Shown: positions 35,682 to 45,506, counted from the stretch's first letter. The stretch: DNA of 64,000 nucleotides from an uncultured Bacteroidales bacterium (GCA_902760965.1 CACWIN010000001.1:1-64000), one strand, 5' to 3'. Numbers and translations are program-made. Notes: generated from the sequence alone by a model not told the origin.

Positions 35682-36387
35682 TATAATCCATTATACAGGA
35701 TAATCCCCTTATTACCAGATTATGGGCCACAAAATTAGCGTTTTTATCTATTAAATCAAAGCTTTCGGCATCACCTCCGGTTAAAAAAACCAAAACAGAG
35801 CCATACCTTTGATTTGCCTCCTGTATATAACCCTTAAGCTCTTTTTTTACTCCGTTTACAACTCCGCTCCTTATGGCCGTGTCGGTATCGGCACCAAGCC
35901 ATGGGATGTTGCCCTGAGCCTGTACCAGCGGGAGAGAACCGGTGTAATCATGTAAAGCCCTGAGTCTCATCTCAATACCCGGAGCAATGTTTCCGCCTTG
36001 ATACACACCGTCGGCGGTTACCAGATCAACAGTGATTGCTGTTCCGGCATCAATTACAAGAATGTTCTGTCCCTTACCAAGTGACCAGGCGCCCACGGCT
36101 GCCGCCAGTCTGTCCATACCAAGAGTGCGGGGAGTTGAATATGCATTCCTGACAGGCGTTGGGGTATCCCACTTTAATGGGCTCATGCCCAGCGAGAAGA
36201 GCCAGTTTTCCAGGTCTTTATCCAACTCATGTACCGTACACCACATTCCGCCGTCCACAGCAATCCCCTTGACGGCATCCTGCAGTTCGCGCAATCCGGC
36301 AGGTCCGCAGTATATCTCTGTCAGGGATTCTCCGTTACGGACCGCCACCTTTACCCTGGTATTTCCAAAATCGGCCAACAGTGTCAT
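35665..36387 (-). CDS. coaX: Type III pantothenate kinase
   Basis: CoaX phosphorylates pantothenate, the first step of coenzyme A synthesis. A frame starting at 36519 is longer, but the ATG at 36387 (MTLLADFGNTRVKVAV) begins exactly at the first phosphate-binding strand and gives the usual 240 residues. Motifs: D-F-G-N-T-R-x-K (phosphate 1), the dimer-site GMDRLAAAVGAW (about 96-107), VIDAGTAITVDLV with the ATP phosphate 2 motif, and GGNIAPGIEMR. It is divergent from the DUF4105 fusion gene and leads the envelope block. Confidence 0.94.
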   Translation of the reverse strand: MTLLADFGNTRVKVAVRNGESLTEIYCGPAGLRELQDAVKGIAVDGGMWCTVHELDKDLENWLFSLGMSPLKWDTPTPVRNAYSTPRTLGMDRLAAAVGAWSLGKGQNILVIDAGTAITVDLVTADGVYQGGNIAPGIEMRLRALHDYTGSLPLVQAQGNIPWLGADTDTAIRSGVVNGVKKELKGYIQEANQRYGSVLVFLTGGDAESFDLIDKNANFVAHNLVIRGLSCIMDYNENKI

Positions 36388-36396
36388 AAGTGATTG

Positions 36397-36413
36397 CAAA
36401 AATAGTAACTTTG
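36397..36413. promoter_or_regulatory. Divergent -7 elements for coaX and the DUF4105 fusion gene
   Basis: The reverse strand has TATTTTTG (36397-36404) for coaX, and the + strand has TAACTTTG (36406-36413) for the fusion gene. They are one base apart, so the two promoters are back to back in the 55-base gap. The -33 elements are weak. Confidence 0.55.
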
Positions 36414-36442
36414 CATGCACCAAACAATACTGCAATAACAAT

Positions 36443-39193
36443 ATGAAGAAAAGACTATACTGTTTCCTTGCATGCCTTTTACTGCTTTTTAGCGGAGCAA
36501 GGGCACAGACAGACAGCATAAACGCCTATCTTGTTACCTGTGAACCGGGCAAGGCCATTTATGAGTTGTATGGACATACGGCCATCTGGGTGGAGAATCT
36601 CTCCAAAGGAACCGACATAGTCTTTAATTACGGACTGTTTGACTTTAGCACGCCCCATTTTGCATGGAGGTTCTCACTGGGACAGACCGATTACATCCTG
36701 GGAGGCCAGCGGCTGGAATCATTTTTGAGGGAATACAGTGAAAGAGGCACCAAAGTGTATGCCCAGCAACTCAATATGGACCAGGAGGAACTAAACCGCC
36801 TGAATTCCCTGCTGTTGGAAAACACCCTGCCCGAGAACCGTGTTTACCGTTACAACTTTCTGTACAACAACTGCGCCACAATGGCAATTGACAAGATACA
36901 GGAGAGCATAAACGGAACCGTGACCTACCGTCAGCCCTACAAGGAATCCACATTCCGAACCATTCTGACCAGTCTTACCTGTGTCAGGCCATGGAGCGAA
37001 TATGCCGTCAACACTGTCCTGGGAGCCGAAACGGACCAGCCTTTGCAGTACAGGCAGGATGCGTTTGCCCCATTGCTCCTGATGGATCTGGCACAGACGG
37101 CATATATCACCACTGCCGATACGGTACGCCCACTTGTAAGCCAGACCAGAACAATAGTAAACCCCGACCACAGCGTTGATTTTGGCAAACCGTTGTTTAC
37201 CCCGTTCCAGACAATGCTTATCCTGTTCCTGGTTGTTTTGCTTGTAACTCTGATTGGTTGGTACAAGAACAGTGCTTTCCATATAGTTGACATCATTCTG
37301 TTTGGAGCACAGGGGCTGGCAGGTCTACTGGTGGCATTCCTGTTCTTTTTCTCGGAACACCCGGCTGTAGGCACCAACTGGCTGGTAATTTGCCTCAACC
37401 CGTTACCTCTCATATTTCTGCCTTTCGCAATCCTAAAGACAAGGAAAGGAAAAGTGAGCATATTCTTTCTGGCCGAAGCTATTATATGTACCGCTTTCAT
37501 ACTGTTTACTCCGGCCATACCTCAACACATCCAGACTGCAAACCTTATTCTTATAGGCGCATTTGCATTACGTGGATTCAGTTCATTCCTGTTCCAGCTC
37601 ATAAACAAGCATAAAAAAACACCATCAGGTACTCCAGGCAAACGGATAATGACTGCCTTACTGCTTATGTTTGCCATTCCCTTGGCAGGCCATTCGCAGA
37701 ACTCCGGCAGCCGTCCCAAACTGGTAGTAGGCATAGTGGTTGACCAGCTTGACCGGGAGTGTCTTTCCGTGATGAGACAGTCACTCGGCACCGACGGCAT
37801 CATGAAACTCTGGGTTGACGGTTACAACAGGCCAAACGCCACATTTGATTTTGACGATACTGACAGGGCATCGGCCATTGCCTCAATCTATACGGGAGCT
37901 TCACCTTTTCAGCATGGAATAGTAGCCGAAAAGTGGATGGACCCCAAGACCCTGCTTGCCTCATCGCCCATAGATGACGGCAACTGCAACGGCATAAACA
38001 CAATAGAGCACTCCTCGCCAAGACGTCTGCTGGCAACCAATCTGGCCGATGAAATCAAACTGGCAACAGGCGGGCTGTCCAAGGTTTGCGCCATTGCCGC
38101 CCAAAGGGACGCATCGGTCCTGGCCGGAGGTCACGAGGCCGACGTGGCTATATGGATGAACAGCGAAAATTACTCATGGTGTTCATCGGATTATTACGGA
38201 GCCATGCCCAAGTGGGTGGAAAGCCTGAATGACAGCGTATTCAAAAAAACGGTATGGGAACCGCTAATGCCTATGGGCAAGTACCCTACGGCATCGGCCA
38301 ATGACCATCCCAAATCATTCTCTTATACATTCCGCCATAATACTCCCATTGATTATGCCACGTCACCTTTAGCCAACGAAAGGATTGCCGATGCAGCCAT
38401 TGCCGCATTGGACGGCATGGAACTGGGACAGGACGATGCCCCGGACCTTCTGGCATTGACTTTCTATGCCGGCAATTACAGGCGTTCACCCAATTCCGTC
38501 TGGTCCGTTGAGCAACAGGACATATATTTAAGGCTTGACCGGGATATTGCAAAGCTCATCACAGCCATTAACAGTAAATTGGGAGCCGGGAACGTGCTCT
38601 ATTTCCTTACATCCACCGGCTACACCGATACCGCCATCCCGCAGTTTGACAAGACACGCATCCCCACGGGAACAGTCAGCATGGAAAAGGCATCGGCTCT
38701 GCTTAACCTATACCTGTCATCAAAATATGACAGCCGGAAATATGTAAAGACATTCTACGGCAACCAGATATACCTGGACCACAATCTCATAGAGGATTGC
38801 GGTCTGTCCATGCACGAGGTACTTGAAAGCAGCGTTGACCTGCTGGTCCAGGTTTCAGGTATCAGGAACGTGATCCTGATGCGCAACCTGATGTCAATCA
38901 TTCCCGATGCCGAAGCCGCACGCAAGCGCAACTCCTTTAACAGCGCCTACACCGGCGATATTATAATTGATGCTATTCCGGGATGGGGCATAACCGATGA
39001 AAACGAGGGGGTAACCTATTACCGTAAGCCAATGTCCAGCCCGTTCCCTATGATCATATACGGTAACGGAGTGAGAGCCGAAATAAATCACGACCCCATT
39101 TCGGTAAGCACTCTTATCCCCACCATATGCAGCATGATAGGGTGCAGTGCTCCCAATGCATCCACAGCCCAGCCACTGCGTAATCTCAAATAA
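36443..39193 (+). CDS. Fusion of a DUF4105 membrane protein and an inactive alkaline-phosphatase-like domain
   Basis: The first ATG at a signal peptide (MKKRLYCFLACLLLLFSGAR) is at 36443 and gives 916 residues. Residues about 22-230 form a DUF4105 (Lnb N-terminal-like) domain with YGHTAIW and YNNCATM, a possible His/Cys pair. About five membrane helices follow (about 255-395). Then, with no stop codon, MTALLLMFAIPLAGHSQ (residues 403-419, ATG at 37649) resembles a second signal peptide, followed by a PafA-like phosphatase fold (about 420-916) beginning KLVVGIVVDQLD. Most metal ligands of that fold are missing. In related genomes these are usually two adjacent genes. A sequencing error is possible but the frame is continuous. 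Confidence 0.85.
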   Translation: MKKRLYCFLACLLLLFSGARAQTDSINAYLVTCEPGKAIYELYGHTAIWVENLSKGTDIVFNYGLFDFSTPHFAWRFSLGQTDYILGGQRLESFLREYSERGTKVYAQQLNMDQEELNRLNSLLLENTLPENRVYRYNFLYNNCATMAIDKIQESINGTVTYRQPYKESTFRTILTSLTCVRPWSEYAVNTVLGAETDQPLQYRQDAFAPLLLMDLAQTAYITTADTVRPLVSQTRTIVNPDHSVDFGKPLFTPFQTMLILFLVVLLVTLIGWYKNSAFHIVDIILFGAQGLAGLLVAFLFFFSEHPAVGTNWLVICLNPLPLIFLPFAILKTRKGKVSIFFLAEAIICTAFILFTPAIPQHIQTANLILIGAFALRGFSSFLFQLINKHKKTPSGTPGKRIMTALLLMFAIPLAGHSQNSGSRPKLVVGIVVDQLDRECLSVMRQSLGTDGIMKLWVDGYNRPNATFDFDDTDRASAIASIYTGASPFQHGIVAEKWMDPKTLLASSPIDDGNCNGINTIEHSSPRRLLATNLADEIKLATGGLSKVCAIAAQRDASVLAGGHEADVAIWMNSENYSWCSSDYYGAMPKWVESLNDSVFKKTVWEPLMPMGKYPTASANDHPKSFSYTFRHNTPIDYATSPLANERIADAAIAALDGMELGQDDAPDLLALTFYAGNYRRSPNSVWSVEQQDIYLRLDRDIAKLITAINSKLGAGNVLYFLTSTGYTDTAIPQFDKTRIPTGTVSMEKASALLNLYLSSKYDSRKYVKTFYGNQIYLDHNLIEDCGLSMHEVLESSVDLLVQVSGIRNVILMRNLMSIIPDAEAARKRNSFNSAYTGDIIIDAIPGWGITDENEGVTYYRKPMSSPFPMIIYGNGVRAEINHDPISVSTLIPTICSMIGCSAPNASTAQPLRNLK

Positions 39194-39220
39194 AGGCGCT
39201 GTCATTACGCCATTTTTCAC

Positions 39221-39228
39221 TACCTTTG
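39221..39228 (+). promoter_or_regulatory. Probable -7 element for the FKBP-aroC unit
   Basis: TACCTTTG matches TAnnTTTG and lies 17 bases before the FKBP start. No clear TTTG element is spaced correctly. Confidence 0.45.
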
Positions 39229-39245
39229 CGCCAAATTAATTAAGT

Positions 39246-39809
39246 ATGGAAAAGAAATTCATAAGCCTTACCTATGACCTGATGCTCAAAGACGCTGACG
39301 GCAAGCTTTACAAATACGAAAGCGCCACCCGCGAGCGCCCGTTCAAATTCATTTCAGGAATAGGATACGCACTTGACCTGTTTGAGAGCAATGTTGGCTC
39401 ACTTGCTGTTGGTGACAGCTTTGAGTTTGAGGTACCGTGTGACAAGGCTTACGGCGAATACAGCAAGGAGAATGTGCTTGAACTTGACAAAGGCATATTC
39501 CTCCGTGACGGTGTGTTCGATGACGAGCACGTAAAGGTAGGCGCAGTCATTCCTTTGAGTGACGGCCAGCAGACATTCAATGCCACTGTAACCAACATTA
39601 CCGATGATAAGGTTACTGTTGACCTTAACCATCCTCTGGCTGGCGAGGACCTTACGTTCAAGGGCGTAATCCTGGAGTCACGTCCGGCCACCCAGGAGGA
39701 GATTGACGCAATCCTGCATCCCAAATGCAAGGGCTGCAGCGGTGGCTGCTCAAACGGCGAATGCGGCAGTGGCGACTGCAATTGCGACGGTGACTGCAAA
39801 AAGAATTGA
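39246..39809 (+). CDS. slyD: SlyD-like FKBP peptidyl-prolyl isomerase with a Cys-rich tail
   Basis: This 187-residue cytosolic protein has the SlyD fold: an N-terminal FKBP half (FISLTYDLMLKDADGKLYKY), an insert-in-flap domain (about 70-125), and the FKBP return with VDLNHPLAGEDLTFKGVI, a close match to the SlyD signature. The C-terminus has seven cysteines spaced by 1-4 residues with Gly, Asp and Asn (HPKCKGCSGGCSNGECGSGD, then more), which suggests metal binding. E. coli SlyD has a His/Cys-rich tail for nickel, but here histidine is almost absent. It overlaps the region just before aroC and is likely co-transcribed with it. Confidence 0.92.
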   Translation: MEKKFISLTYDLMLKDADGKLYKYESATRERPFKFISGIGYALDLFESNVGSLAVGDSFEFEVPCDKAYGEYSKENVLELDKGIFLRDGVFDDEHVKVGAVIPLSDGQQTFNATVTNITDDKVTVDLNHPLAGEDLTFKGVILESRPATQEEIDAILHPKCKGCSGGCSNGECGSGDCNCDGDCKKN

Positions 39810-39814
39810 GTATT

Positions 39815-40885
39815 ATGAATACTTGGGGGCAGATTCTGACATTGACCACCTTTGGTGAGAGCCACGGGCCCGCCATTGGAGGCGTACTGGACGGATTTCC
39901 TGCAGGGATTACCGTTGACACGGATTTTGTAGCCTTGCAGATGCAACGCCGCCGTCCCGGTCAGAGCACCGTTACTACCGGCCGTCAGGAAAAGGATCAG
40001 GTTGAATTCCTGTCCGGACTGTTGGACGGAGTATCTACAGGAGCCCCTATTGCATTCATTATAAGGAACCAGGACCAGCACTCGTCCGATTATGACGAGC
40101 TCAAGGACCTGTTCCGTCCCTCCCATGCCGACTATGCATGGGAACAGCGTTACGGCATACGTGACTGGCGTGGCGGCGGACGTTCATCGGCCCGTGTAAC
40201 CGCACCTATATGTGTTGCGGGCGCTTTGGCCATGCTGGCATTCCGCAAGCTCATCCCTGCACTTGATATTACCGCATTCACATCGCAGATAGGTCCCTAC
40301 TCCACCGACCCGTCCAAGGATATGAATTGGACCGCCGTTATGGCAGAGAGCAATGCAGTGCGTTGCCCTGACGGTGAATTGGCCTCAAAAATGGAGGAAT
40401 ACATACATGAACTGCGTAAAGAGCAGGATTCCACAGGAGGATGCGTGACATGCATTGTCCGCGGCCTGCCCGCCGGAATAGGCAATCCGGTGTTTGACAA
40501 GCTTGAAGCATCGCTGGCAAAAGCCATGCTTGGCATAAATGCGGCCAAGGGTTTTGAGTATGGCGACGGATTTGCATCGGCATCACAACGCGGTTCGGAA
40601 CATAATGACGCTTTCCGTATGGAGAACGGTCAAATAACCACTGCCACCAACCACAGCGGAGGGATTCAAGGCGGCATAAGCAACGGTCAGCCTGTAAGGT
40701 TCCGCGTGGCATTCAAGCCCACTCCCACAATAGGCCGCGAGCAGCATACCGTAACCCGCAACGGCAGTGATACCACCATTGCCGCAAAGGGTCGTCATGA
40801 CCCCTGCGTTGTTCCACGCGCCGTTCCGGTTGTGGAGTCGCTTACAGCCCTGATCCTTCTGGACCAGGTCCTTTCAAGCAAGTAA
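39815..40885 (+). CDS. aroC: Chorismate synthase
   Basis: AroC makes chorismate from EPSP using reduced FMN, the last common step to aromatic amino acids and folate. The ATG at 39815 (MNTWGQIL) is chosen over a TTG that overlaps the FKBP stop; it gives 356 residues. Signatures: GESHGPAIGGVLDGFPAG (N-terminal), GDGRHDP-like RHDPCVVPRAVPVVE near the C-terminus, and RRPGQSTVTTGRQEKD and GWRGGGRSSAR-type DWRGGGRSSARVTA in between. Its end overlaps the convergent HAD gene by 12 bases. There is no separate terminator. Confidence 0.97.
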   Translation: MNTWGQILTLTTFGESHGPAIGGVLDGFPAGITVDTDFVALQMQRRRPGQSTVTTGRQEKDQVEFLSGLLDGVSTGAPIAFIIRNQDQHSSDYDELKDLFRPSHADYAWEQRYGIRDWRGGGRSSARVTAPICVAGALAMLAFRKLIPALDITAFTSQIGPYSTDPSKDMNWTAVMAESNAVRCPDGELASKMEEYIHELRKEQDSTGGCVTCIVRGLPAGIGNPVFDKLEASLAKAMLGINAAKGFEYGDGFASASQRGSEHNDAFRMENGQITTATNHSGGIQGGISNGQPVRFRVAFKPTPTIGREQHTVTRNGSDTTIAAKGRHDPCVVPRAVPVVESLTALILLDQVLSSK

Positions 40886-41557
40886 ACTATTCAGATTATC
40901 GGCCAACTCCTGCATGGAGTGCAGCAGCAAAACCGGTTTCTCGGCCAGCAGGATATCATCTTCCAAAGGGCCGGTGTTCACAGCTATGGTATCTATTCCG
41001 GCAGCAACCGATGCACGTATGCCAAGCGGAGCATTCTCAACCACAACAGCCTGACTGGCGGGTACTCCTGCAATCTCCAACCCTTTAAGATACGGGTCCG
41101 GAAACGGTTTGCCTCGTGTAACCTCAAATGCCGTTACCATACGGTCACGGGTTATATATCCGTTGTAGTCTCTCTGTACACGCTCAATCAGGTTCTTTTG
41201 GCCCGAACCGGTAACTATCAGTATCTTGAGTCCTGCGGCTGCAGCCTTGCGGAACACCTCCTGTGCACCGGGCATTACACGGGCCTCGGGCATGGTGCGG
41301 AACAGCTGGGCCTTATAACCGTATATTTCGTCTATCTCACTGTCCGATGCCTCGCAACCACGGTCACGAATGCTGACATTCACTATGGTATCATGTCCGG
41401 TGGCTCCTTCGTTAAGATAAACGTCGTGCTGAGACATGTGCATACCATACTTTTCCATGGCCAGGCTCCATGCCTTGGAGTGGTTGGGCATGGAATCATA
41501 CAAAACGCCATCCATGTCAAACAGGATGGCGCTTTTATTCTTGAGTGAGAATGACAT
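40874..41557 (-). CDS. HAD-family hydrolase, beta-phosphoglucomutase-like
   Basis: The 227 residues show the haloacid dehalogenase motifs: FDMDGVLYDSMPNHSKAW (motif I with both aspartates), LIVTGSGQKN (motif II threonine), GKPFPDPYLKGLE (motif III lysine) and VVENAPLGIRASVAAG (motif IV, with Glu-Asn in place of the usual Glu-Asp). A four-helix cap lies between motifs I and II. It most resembles sugar-phosphate phosphatases or phosphomutases, and its neighbour pgi suggests a hexose phosphate. The substrate is not known. Confidence 0.88.
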   Translation of the reverse strand: MSFSLKNKSAILFDMDGVLYDSMPNHSKAWSLAMEKYGMHMSQHDVYLNEGATGHDTIVNVSIRDRGCEASDSEIDEIYGYKAQLFRTMPEARVMPGAQEVFRKAAAAGLKILIVTGSGQKNLIERVQRDYNGYITRDRMVTAFEVTRGKPFPDPYLKGLEIAGVPASQAVVVENAPLGIRASVAAGIDTIAVNTGPLEDDILLAEKPVLLLHSMQELADNLNSLLA

Positions 41558-41574
41558 TACTTGTGTTGACAGTA

Positions 41575-42918
41575 TTATTTGTTTATTCTTGAAAGAATCT
41601 TTTTTGACTCCTCCTCATAACCGGGTTTGTTAAGCAGGGCGAACATGTTCTTTTTGTACGCCTCAACGCCGGGCTGGTTGAACGGATTCACGCCCAGCAC
41701 GTAGCCGCTTATGCCGCAACCCTTCTCAAACATATAGATAAGCTGACCTATCCAGTATTCGCTTAGTTCCGGTACGGTTATGCGGATATTGGGAACGCCG
41801 CCGTCCACATGAGCCAGCTGGGTGCCAAGTTCGGCCATCTTGTTAACCTGGTCCACACGCTTTCCGGCCAGGAAATTAAGACCGTCCAGGTTCTCGTCAT
41901 CGGACGGGACAAGCACTTTGTGCTGTACCTTGTCGACCGATATCACAGTCTCAAATATGGTGCGCTCACCCTCCTGGATCCACTGACCCATGGAGTGAAG
42001 GTCGGTTGAAAAATCGACCGATGCGGGGAATATGCCTTTACCGTCCTTACCCTCGGACTCTCCGTAAAGCTGTTTCCACCACTCGCTCAGATAGTGGAGC
42101 TTGGGCTGGAAATTGACCAGTATCTCAATCTTCTTGCCGCTGCGGTACAGGGCGTTGCGCGAAGCCGCATAAACGGCTGCAGGATTATCGGCAAATGCCA
42201 CCTTGCTGGTGGTACGGGCCTCCATTTCGGCTGCGCCCTTTATAAGTTCACGGATATTGAAACCGGCAACGGCTATAGGCAGCAGGCCTACAGGAGTCAG
42301 TACCGAGAATCGTCCACCTACATTGTCGGGGATGATAAAGCTGCGGTAACCCTCCTTGTCGGCACATACACGTGCAGCGCCGCGCTTGGCATCTGTTATT
42401 GCCACTATCACCTTTCGGGCATCGGCCTTGCCGCGCTGATCCTCGCACTGTTTCTTGAGCAGGCGGAACGCAAGTGCGGTCTCGGTTGTGGTTCCAGATT
42501 TGGATATGTTTATTACGCCGAATCTCTTTCCCTTAAGATACTCTGTAAGTTCGTACAGGTAATCCTCACTGATATTATGACCGGCAAACAGGATCTGCGG
42601 ATTATTCTTGTCCTGGACAAGCTGGGCAAGACTGTTGCTCAAAGCCTCAATTACGGCGCGTGAACCCAGATAGCTGCCGCCTATTCCTGCAACCACTACC
42701 ACCTCACAGTTCTCACGCAAGATTTTTGCCGTATCCTCAATTGCATCAATCAAACCGGCATCGGTCTTTGATGCCAGATTCATCCATCCGATAAAGTCAT
42801 TACCGGCACCGTTTCCGTTCTCCAGTTTAAGAATGGATTCCTGTATCTCCGGTTCCAGCGCCTTGATATCATCCTTTCCGATGAACTTAAGAATCTGTGA
42901 AATGTCAATCTTAATCAT
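41575..42918 (-). CDS. pgi: Glucose-6-phosphate isomerase
   Basis: Pgi interconverts glucose 6-phosphate and fructose 6-phosphate. At 447 residues it is the shorter bacterial form seen in Firmicutes and Bacteroidota. Motifs: [17 protein letters not shown] (phosphate loop, about 78-94), [16 protein letters not shown] (about 139-154), the family signature with [17 protein letters not shown], the catalytic region around [14 protein letters not shown] and the final [10 protein letters not shown] lysine. It lies 7 bases after gpsA and 17 bases before the HAD gene, so lysS, gpsA, pgi and HAD form one operon. Confidence 0.97.
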   Translation of the reverse strand: MIKIDISQILKFIGKDDIKALEPEIQESILKLENGNGAGNDFIGWMNLASKTDAGLIDAIEDTAKILRENCEVVVVAGIGGSYLGSRAVIEALSNSLAQLVQDKNNPQILFAGHNISEDYLYELTEYLKGKRFGVINISKSGTTTETALAFRLLKKQCEDQRGKADARKVIVAITDAKRGAARVCADKEGYRSFIIPDNVGGRFSVLTPVGLLPIAVAGFNIRELIKGAAEMEARTTSKVAFADNPAAVYAASRNALYRSGKKIEILVNFQPKLHYLSEWWKQLYGESEGKDGKGIFPASVDFSTDLHSMGQWIQEGERTIFETVISVDKVQHKVLVPSDDENLDGLNFLAGKRVDQVNKMAELGTQLAHVDGGVPNIRITVPELSEYWIGQLIYMFEKGCGISGYVLGVNPFNQPGVEAYKKNMFALLNKPGYEEESKKILSRINK

Positions 42919-42925
42919 AGTCCTT

Positions 42926-43927
42926 TTATTTGAATGAGTCGGTAAGCAGTTTAATCTCTATTACCGGCGAAATATGTTCGTACAGAATATTGTAAATTGC
43001 ATCAAGGATAGGCATATTTACACGGTAATGCTCATTTATCTCCTTCATGCACTTGGTGCCGTAGTAACCCTCGGCTATCATCTCCATTTCAAGTTGGGCT
43101 GCCTTTACCGAATAGCCCTTGCCTATCATGGTACCAAACACGCGGTTACGGCTAAAGTTTGAGTAACCGGTAACAAGCAGGTCACCAAGATAAACCGAAT
43201 CGTTTACGGCACGGTTGGGCATTGGACGCGCGGTTGCCAGGAAACTGTTCATCTCCTGAATGGCATTTGACATCAATACAGCCTGAAAGTTGTCACCGTA
43301 TTTCAAGCCGCTGCATATTCCGGCGGCTATGGCATAAACGTTCTTAAGAACCGAACTGAACTCAATACCTGCCACATCCTCCGATACCGATGTCTTTACG
43401 TATGAGTTGGTCAGCTTGCGGGCAATGTCCTGCGCGTTCTCAAGCTCCTTGCATCCTACCGTGAGGTATGACAAACGCTCCAGAGCCACCTCTTCGGCAT
43501 GACATGGACCGGCCACCACCGATATATTCTCCTCAGGAACACCGTAGTAACGATGAAAATAGTCCGACATGAGCAGGTTGTCATCGGGCACGATACCCTT
43601 AATGGCCGAAACCACGAACTTGTCCCTAAGCTTAACCTTAAGCTTTTTCATGTGACTCTTAAAGTATGGTGACGGGGTAACGAACACCAGTACCTCGGAC
43701 TCATTCACAATCTGGTTAATGTCCGATGAAAAGTTTATGCGGTTAATATCAAACTGCACACTTGTAAGATAGGCAGGATTGTGCCCCAGACGCTTAAAGT
43801 CGGCAATACGGTCATCACGGCGGATATACCAGTTAATGGAATCCTCAGTTGACAGCAGTATCTTGGCAATTGCTGTTGCCCAGCTACCGCCACCCATAAT
43901 TGCCAGTTTTCCCTGTGGAATTGCCAT
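42926..43927 (-). CDS. gpsA: NAD(P)-dependent glycerol-3-phosphate dehydrogenase
   Basis: GpsA reduces dihydroxyacetone phosphate to sn-glycerol 3-phosphate for phospholipids. The 333-residue protein has the N-terminal Rossmann motif [16 protein letters not shown], the conserved [10 protein letters not shown] and [13 protein letters not shown] segments, and the substrate-binding helix with [21 protein letters not shown], whose lysine is catalytic. It follows lysS by 11 bases and precedes pgi by 7. Confidence 0.96.
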   Translation of the reverse strand: MAIPQGKLAIMGGGSWATAIAKILLSTEDSINWYIRRDDRIADFKRLGHNPAYLTSVQFDINRINFSSDINQIVNESEVLVFVTPSPYFKSHMKKLKVKLRDKFVVSAIKGIVPDDNLLMSDYFHRYYGVPEENISVVAGPCHAEEVALERLSYLTVGCKELENAQDIARKLTNSYVKTSVSEDVAGIEFSSVLKNVYAIAAGICSGLKYGDNFQAVLMSNAIQEMNSFLATARPMPNRAVNDSVYLGDLLVTGYSNFSRNRVFGTMIGKGYSVKAAQLEMEMIAEGYYGTKCMKEINEHYRVNMPILDAIYNILYEHISPVIEIKLLTDSFK

Positions 43928-43938
43928 AACTCTATATT

Positions 43939-45447
43939 TTAATCCTTGCTTTCAGGTTTCATTTGCGGGAAGAACAGCACCTCCTGAATGGCCTGCTGTC
44001 CGGTCATGAGCATAACCAGACGGTCTATGCCTATACCTATACCGCTTGTGGGAGGCATGCCGTACTCCAAAGCACGTACAAAGTCCTGATCAATGAACAT
44101 AGCCTCGTCGTCACCCTTCTGGCTAAGACGCAGCTGATCCTGGAAACGCTCGTACTGGTCAATGGGATCGTTCAGCTCGCTGTATGCATTGGCCAGCTCC
44201 TTGCCGTTAACCATAAGCTCGAAACGCTCGGTAAGACCGGGCTTGCTGCGGTGCATCTTGGTAAGGGGTGACATCTCAACGGGATAGTCGGTGATGAAGG
44301 TTGGCTGAATGAATGTACCCTCGCAGGTCTCGCCGAATATCTCGTCAATGAGCTTGCCCTTGCCCATGGAAGGTGTAACCTCCACGCCACATTTCTTGGC
44401 TACCTCACGCATCTCATCCTCGCTCATGCCCTCCAGGTCATAACCGGTCTTCTCCTTGATGGCCTCAAGAATAGGCAGACGGCGGTAGGGAGCCTTGAAG
44501 TCAACCTCGTTCTCACCAACCATCACCTTGGTGGTGCCGTTGGTCTCGATGGCTATCTTCTCAAGCAGTTTCTCGGTGAAATCCATCATCCAGTTGTAGT
44601 CCTTGTAGGCTACATAGAGCTCCATGCAGGTGAACTCGGGATTATGGGTGCGGTCCATACCCTCATTACGGAAGTTCTTGCCTATCTCATACACACCCTC
44701 AAAGCCACCTACGATAAGACGCTTAAGATAGAGCTCTGTAGCGATACGGCAGTAAAGGTCAATATCAAGGGTGTTATGGTGAGTGATGAACGGACGTGCG
44801 CTTGCACCTCCGGGTATTGACTGAAGTATAGGAGTCTCAACCTCGGTATAACCGGCCTCGTCCAGAACTGAACGCAGGGTACGGATAACCTTGGTACGCT
44901 TAAGGAATGTCTCCTTTACGCCCTCGTTAACCACCAGATCAACGTAACGCATACGGTAACGCAGGTCAGGATCATCAAACTTGTCATATGCCACACCGTC
45001 CTTGTACTTTACTATTGGCAGCGGACGCAGTGACTTGGAGAGCACGGTCAGCTTCTTGGCATGAACGGTAATCTCACCCATCTGTGTGCGGAACACAAAA
45101 CCCTCAATGCCTATAAAGTCACCAATGTCAAGGAGTTTCTTGAACACCTTGTTGTACATCTCCTTATCTTCCTCATCGGGGCAAATGTCATCACGGGTAA
45201 TATATACCTGAATACGGCCGGTTGAATCCATAAGCTCTATGAACGAAGCCTTACCCATAATACGGCGGCTCATCATACGGCCGGCTATGCAGACCTGACG
45301 GGGCTCTGCGTCATCCTTAAAGTTCTCTTTTATCTCGGCGGCGAAAGCGTTGGTGGGATACATTGCTGCGGGATACGGGTCAATCCCCATAGCACGCAAC
45401 TCCTTCAAACTCTCTCTCCTGAATTGTTCCTGATCGCTTAATTCCAT
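43939..45447 (-). CDS. lysS: Lysyl-tRNA synthetase (class II)
   Basis: LysS charges tRNA-Lys. The 502 residues show an N-terminal OB fold (about 60-170; VCIAGRMMSRRIMGKASFIE) and the class II catalytic domain: motif 1 around DEAGYTEVETPILQSIPGG, motif 2 in FRNEGMDRTHNPEFTCMELY and motif 3 in GIGIGIDRLVMLMTGQQ. It is the first gene of lysS, gpsA, pgi, HAD, and has a well-formed promoter whose -33 element lies in the loop of the terminator for the gene before it. Confidence 0.98.
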   Translation of the reverse strand: MELSDQEQFRRESLKELRAMGIDPYPAAMYPTNAFAAEIKENFKDDAEPRQVCIAGRMMSRRIMGKASFIELMDSTGRIQVYITRDDICPDEEDKEMYNKVFKKLLDIGDFIGIEGFVFRTQMGEITVHAKKLTVLSKSLRPLPIVKYKDGVAYDKFDDPDLRYRMRYVDLVVNEGVKETFLKRTKVIRTLRSVLDEAGYTEVETPILQSIPGGASARPFITHHNTLDIDLYCRIATELYLKRLIVGGFEGVYEIGKNFRNEGMDRTHNPEFTCMELYVAYKDYNWMMDFTEKLLEKIAIETNGTTKVMVGENEVDFKAPYRRLPILEAIKEKTGYDLEGMSEDEMREVAKKCGVEVTPSMGKGKLIDEIFGETCEGTFIQPTFITDYPVEMSPLTKMHRSKPGLTERFELMVNGKELANAYSELNDPIDQYERFQDQLRLSQKGDDEAMFIDQDFVRALEYGMPPTSGIGIGIDRLVMLMTGQQAIQEVLFFPQMKPESKD

Positions 45448-45474
45448 TATTTTTCAGTGCGTTTTTTCAACTTG

Positions 45475-45506
45475 CAAAGTTACTAAAAAAGTAATAGTGC
45501 CGCAAA
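45475..45506 (-). promoter_or_regulatory. lysS promoter
   Basis: On the reverse strand TTTG (45503-45506), 20 bases, then TAACTTTG (45475-45482) is a near-ideal Bacteroidota promoter, 28 bases before the lysS start. The -33 box lies in the loop of the hairpin at 45485-45525. Confidence 0.75.

Noticed and set aside
36032..36442. N-terminal extension of the DUF4105 fusion frame
   Set aside because: It runs opposite coaX and both promoters; the signal peptide at 36443 is the natural start.
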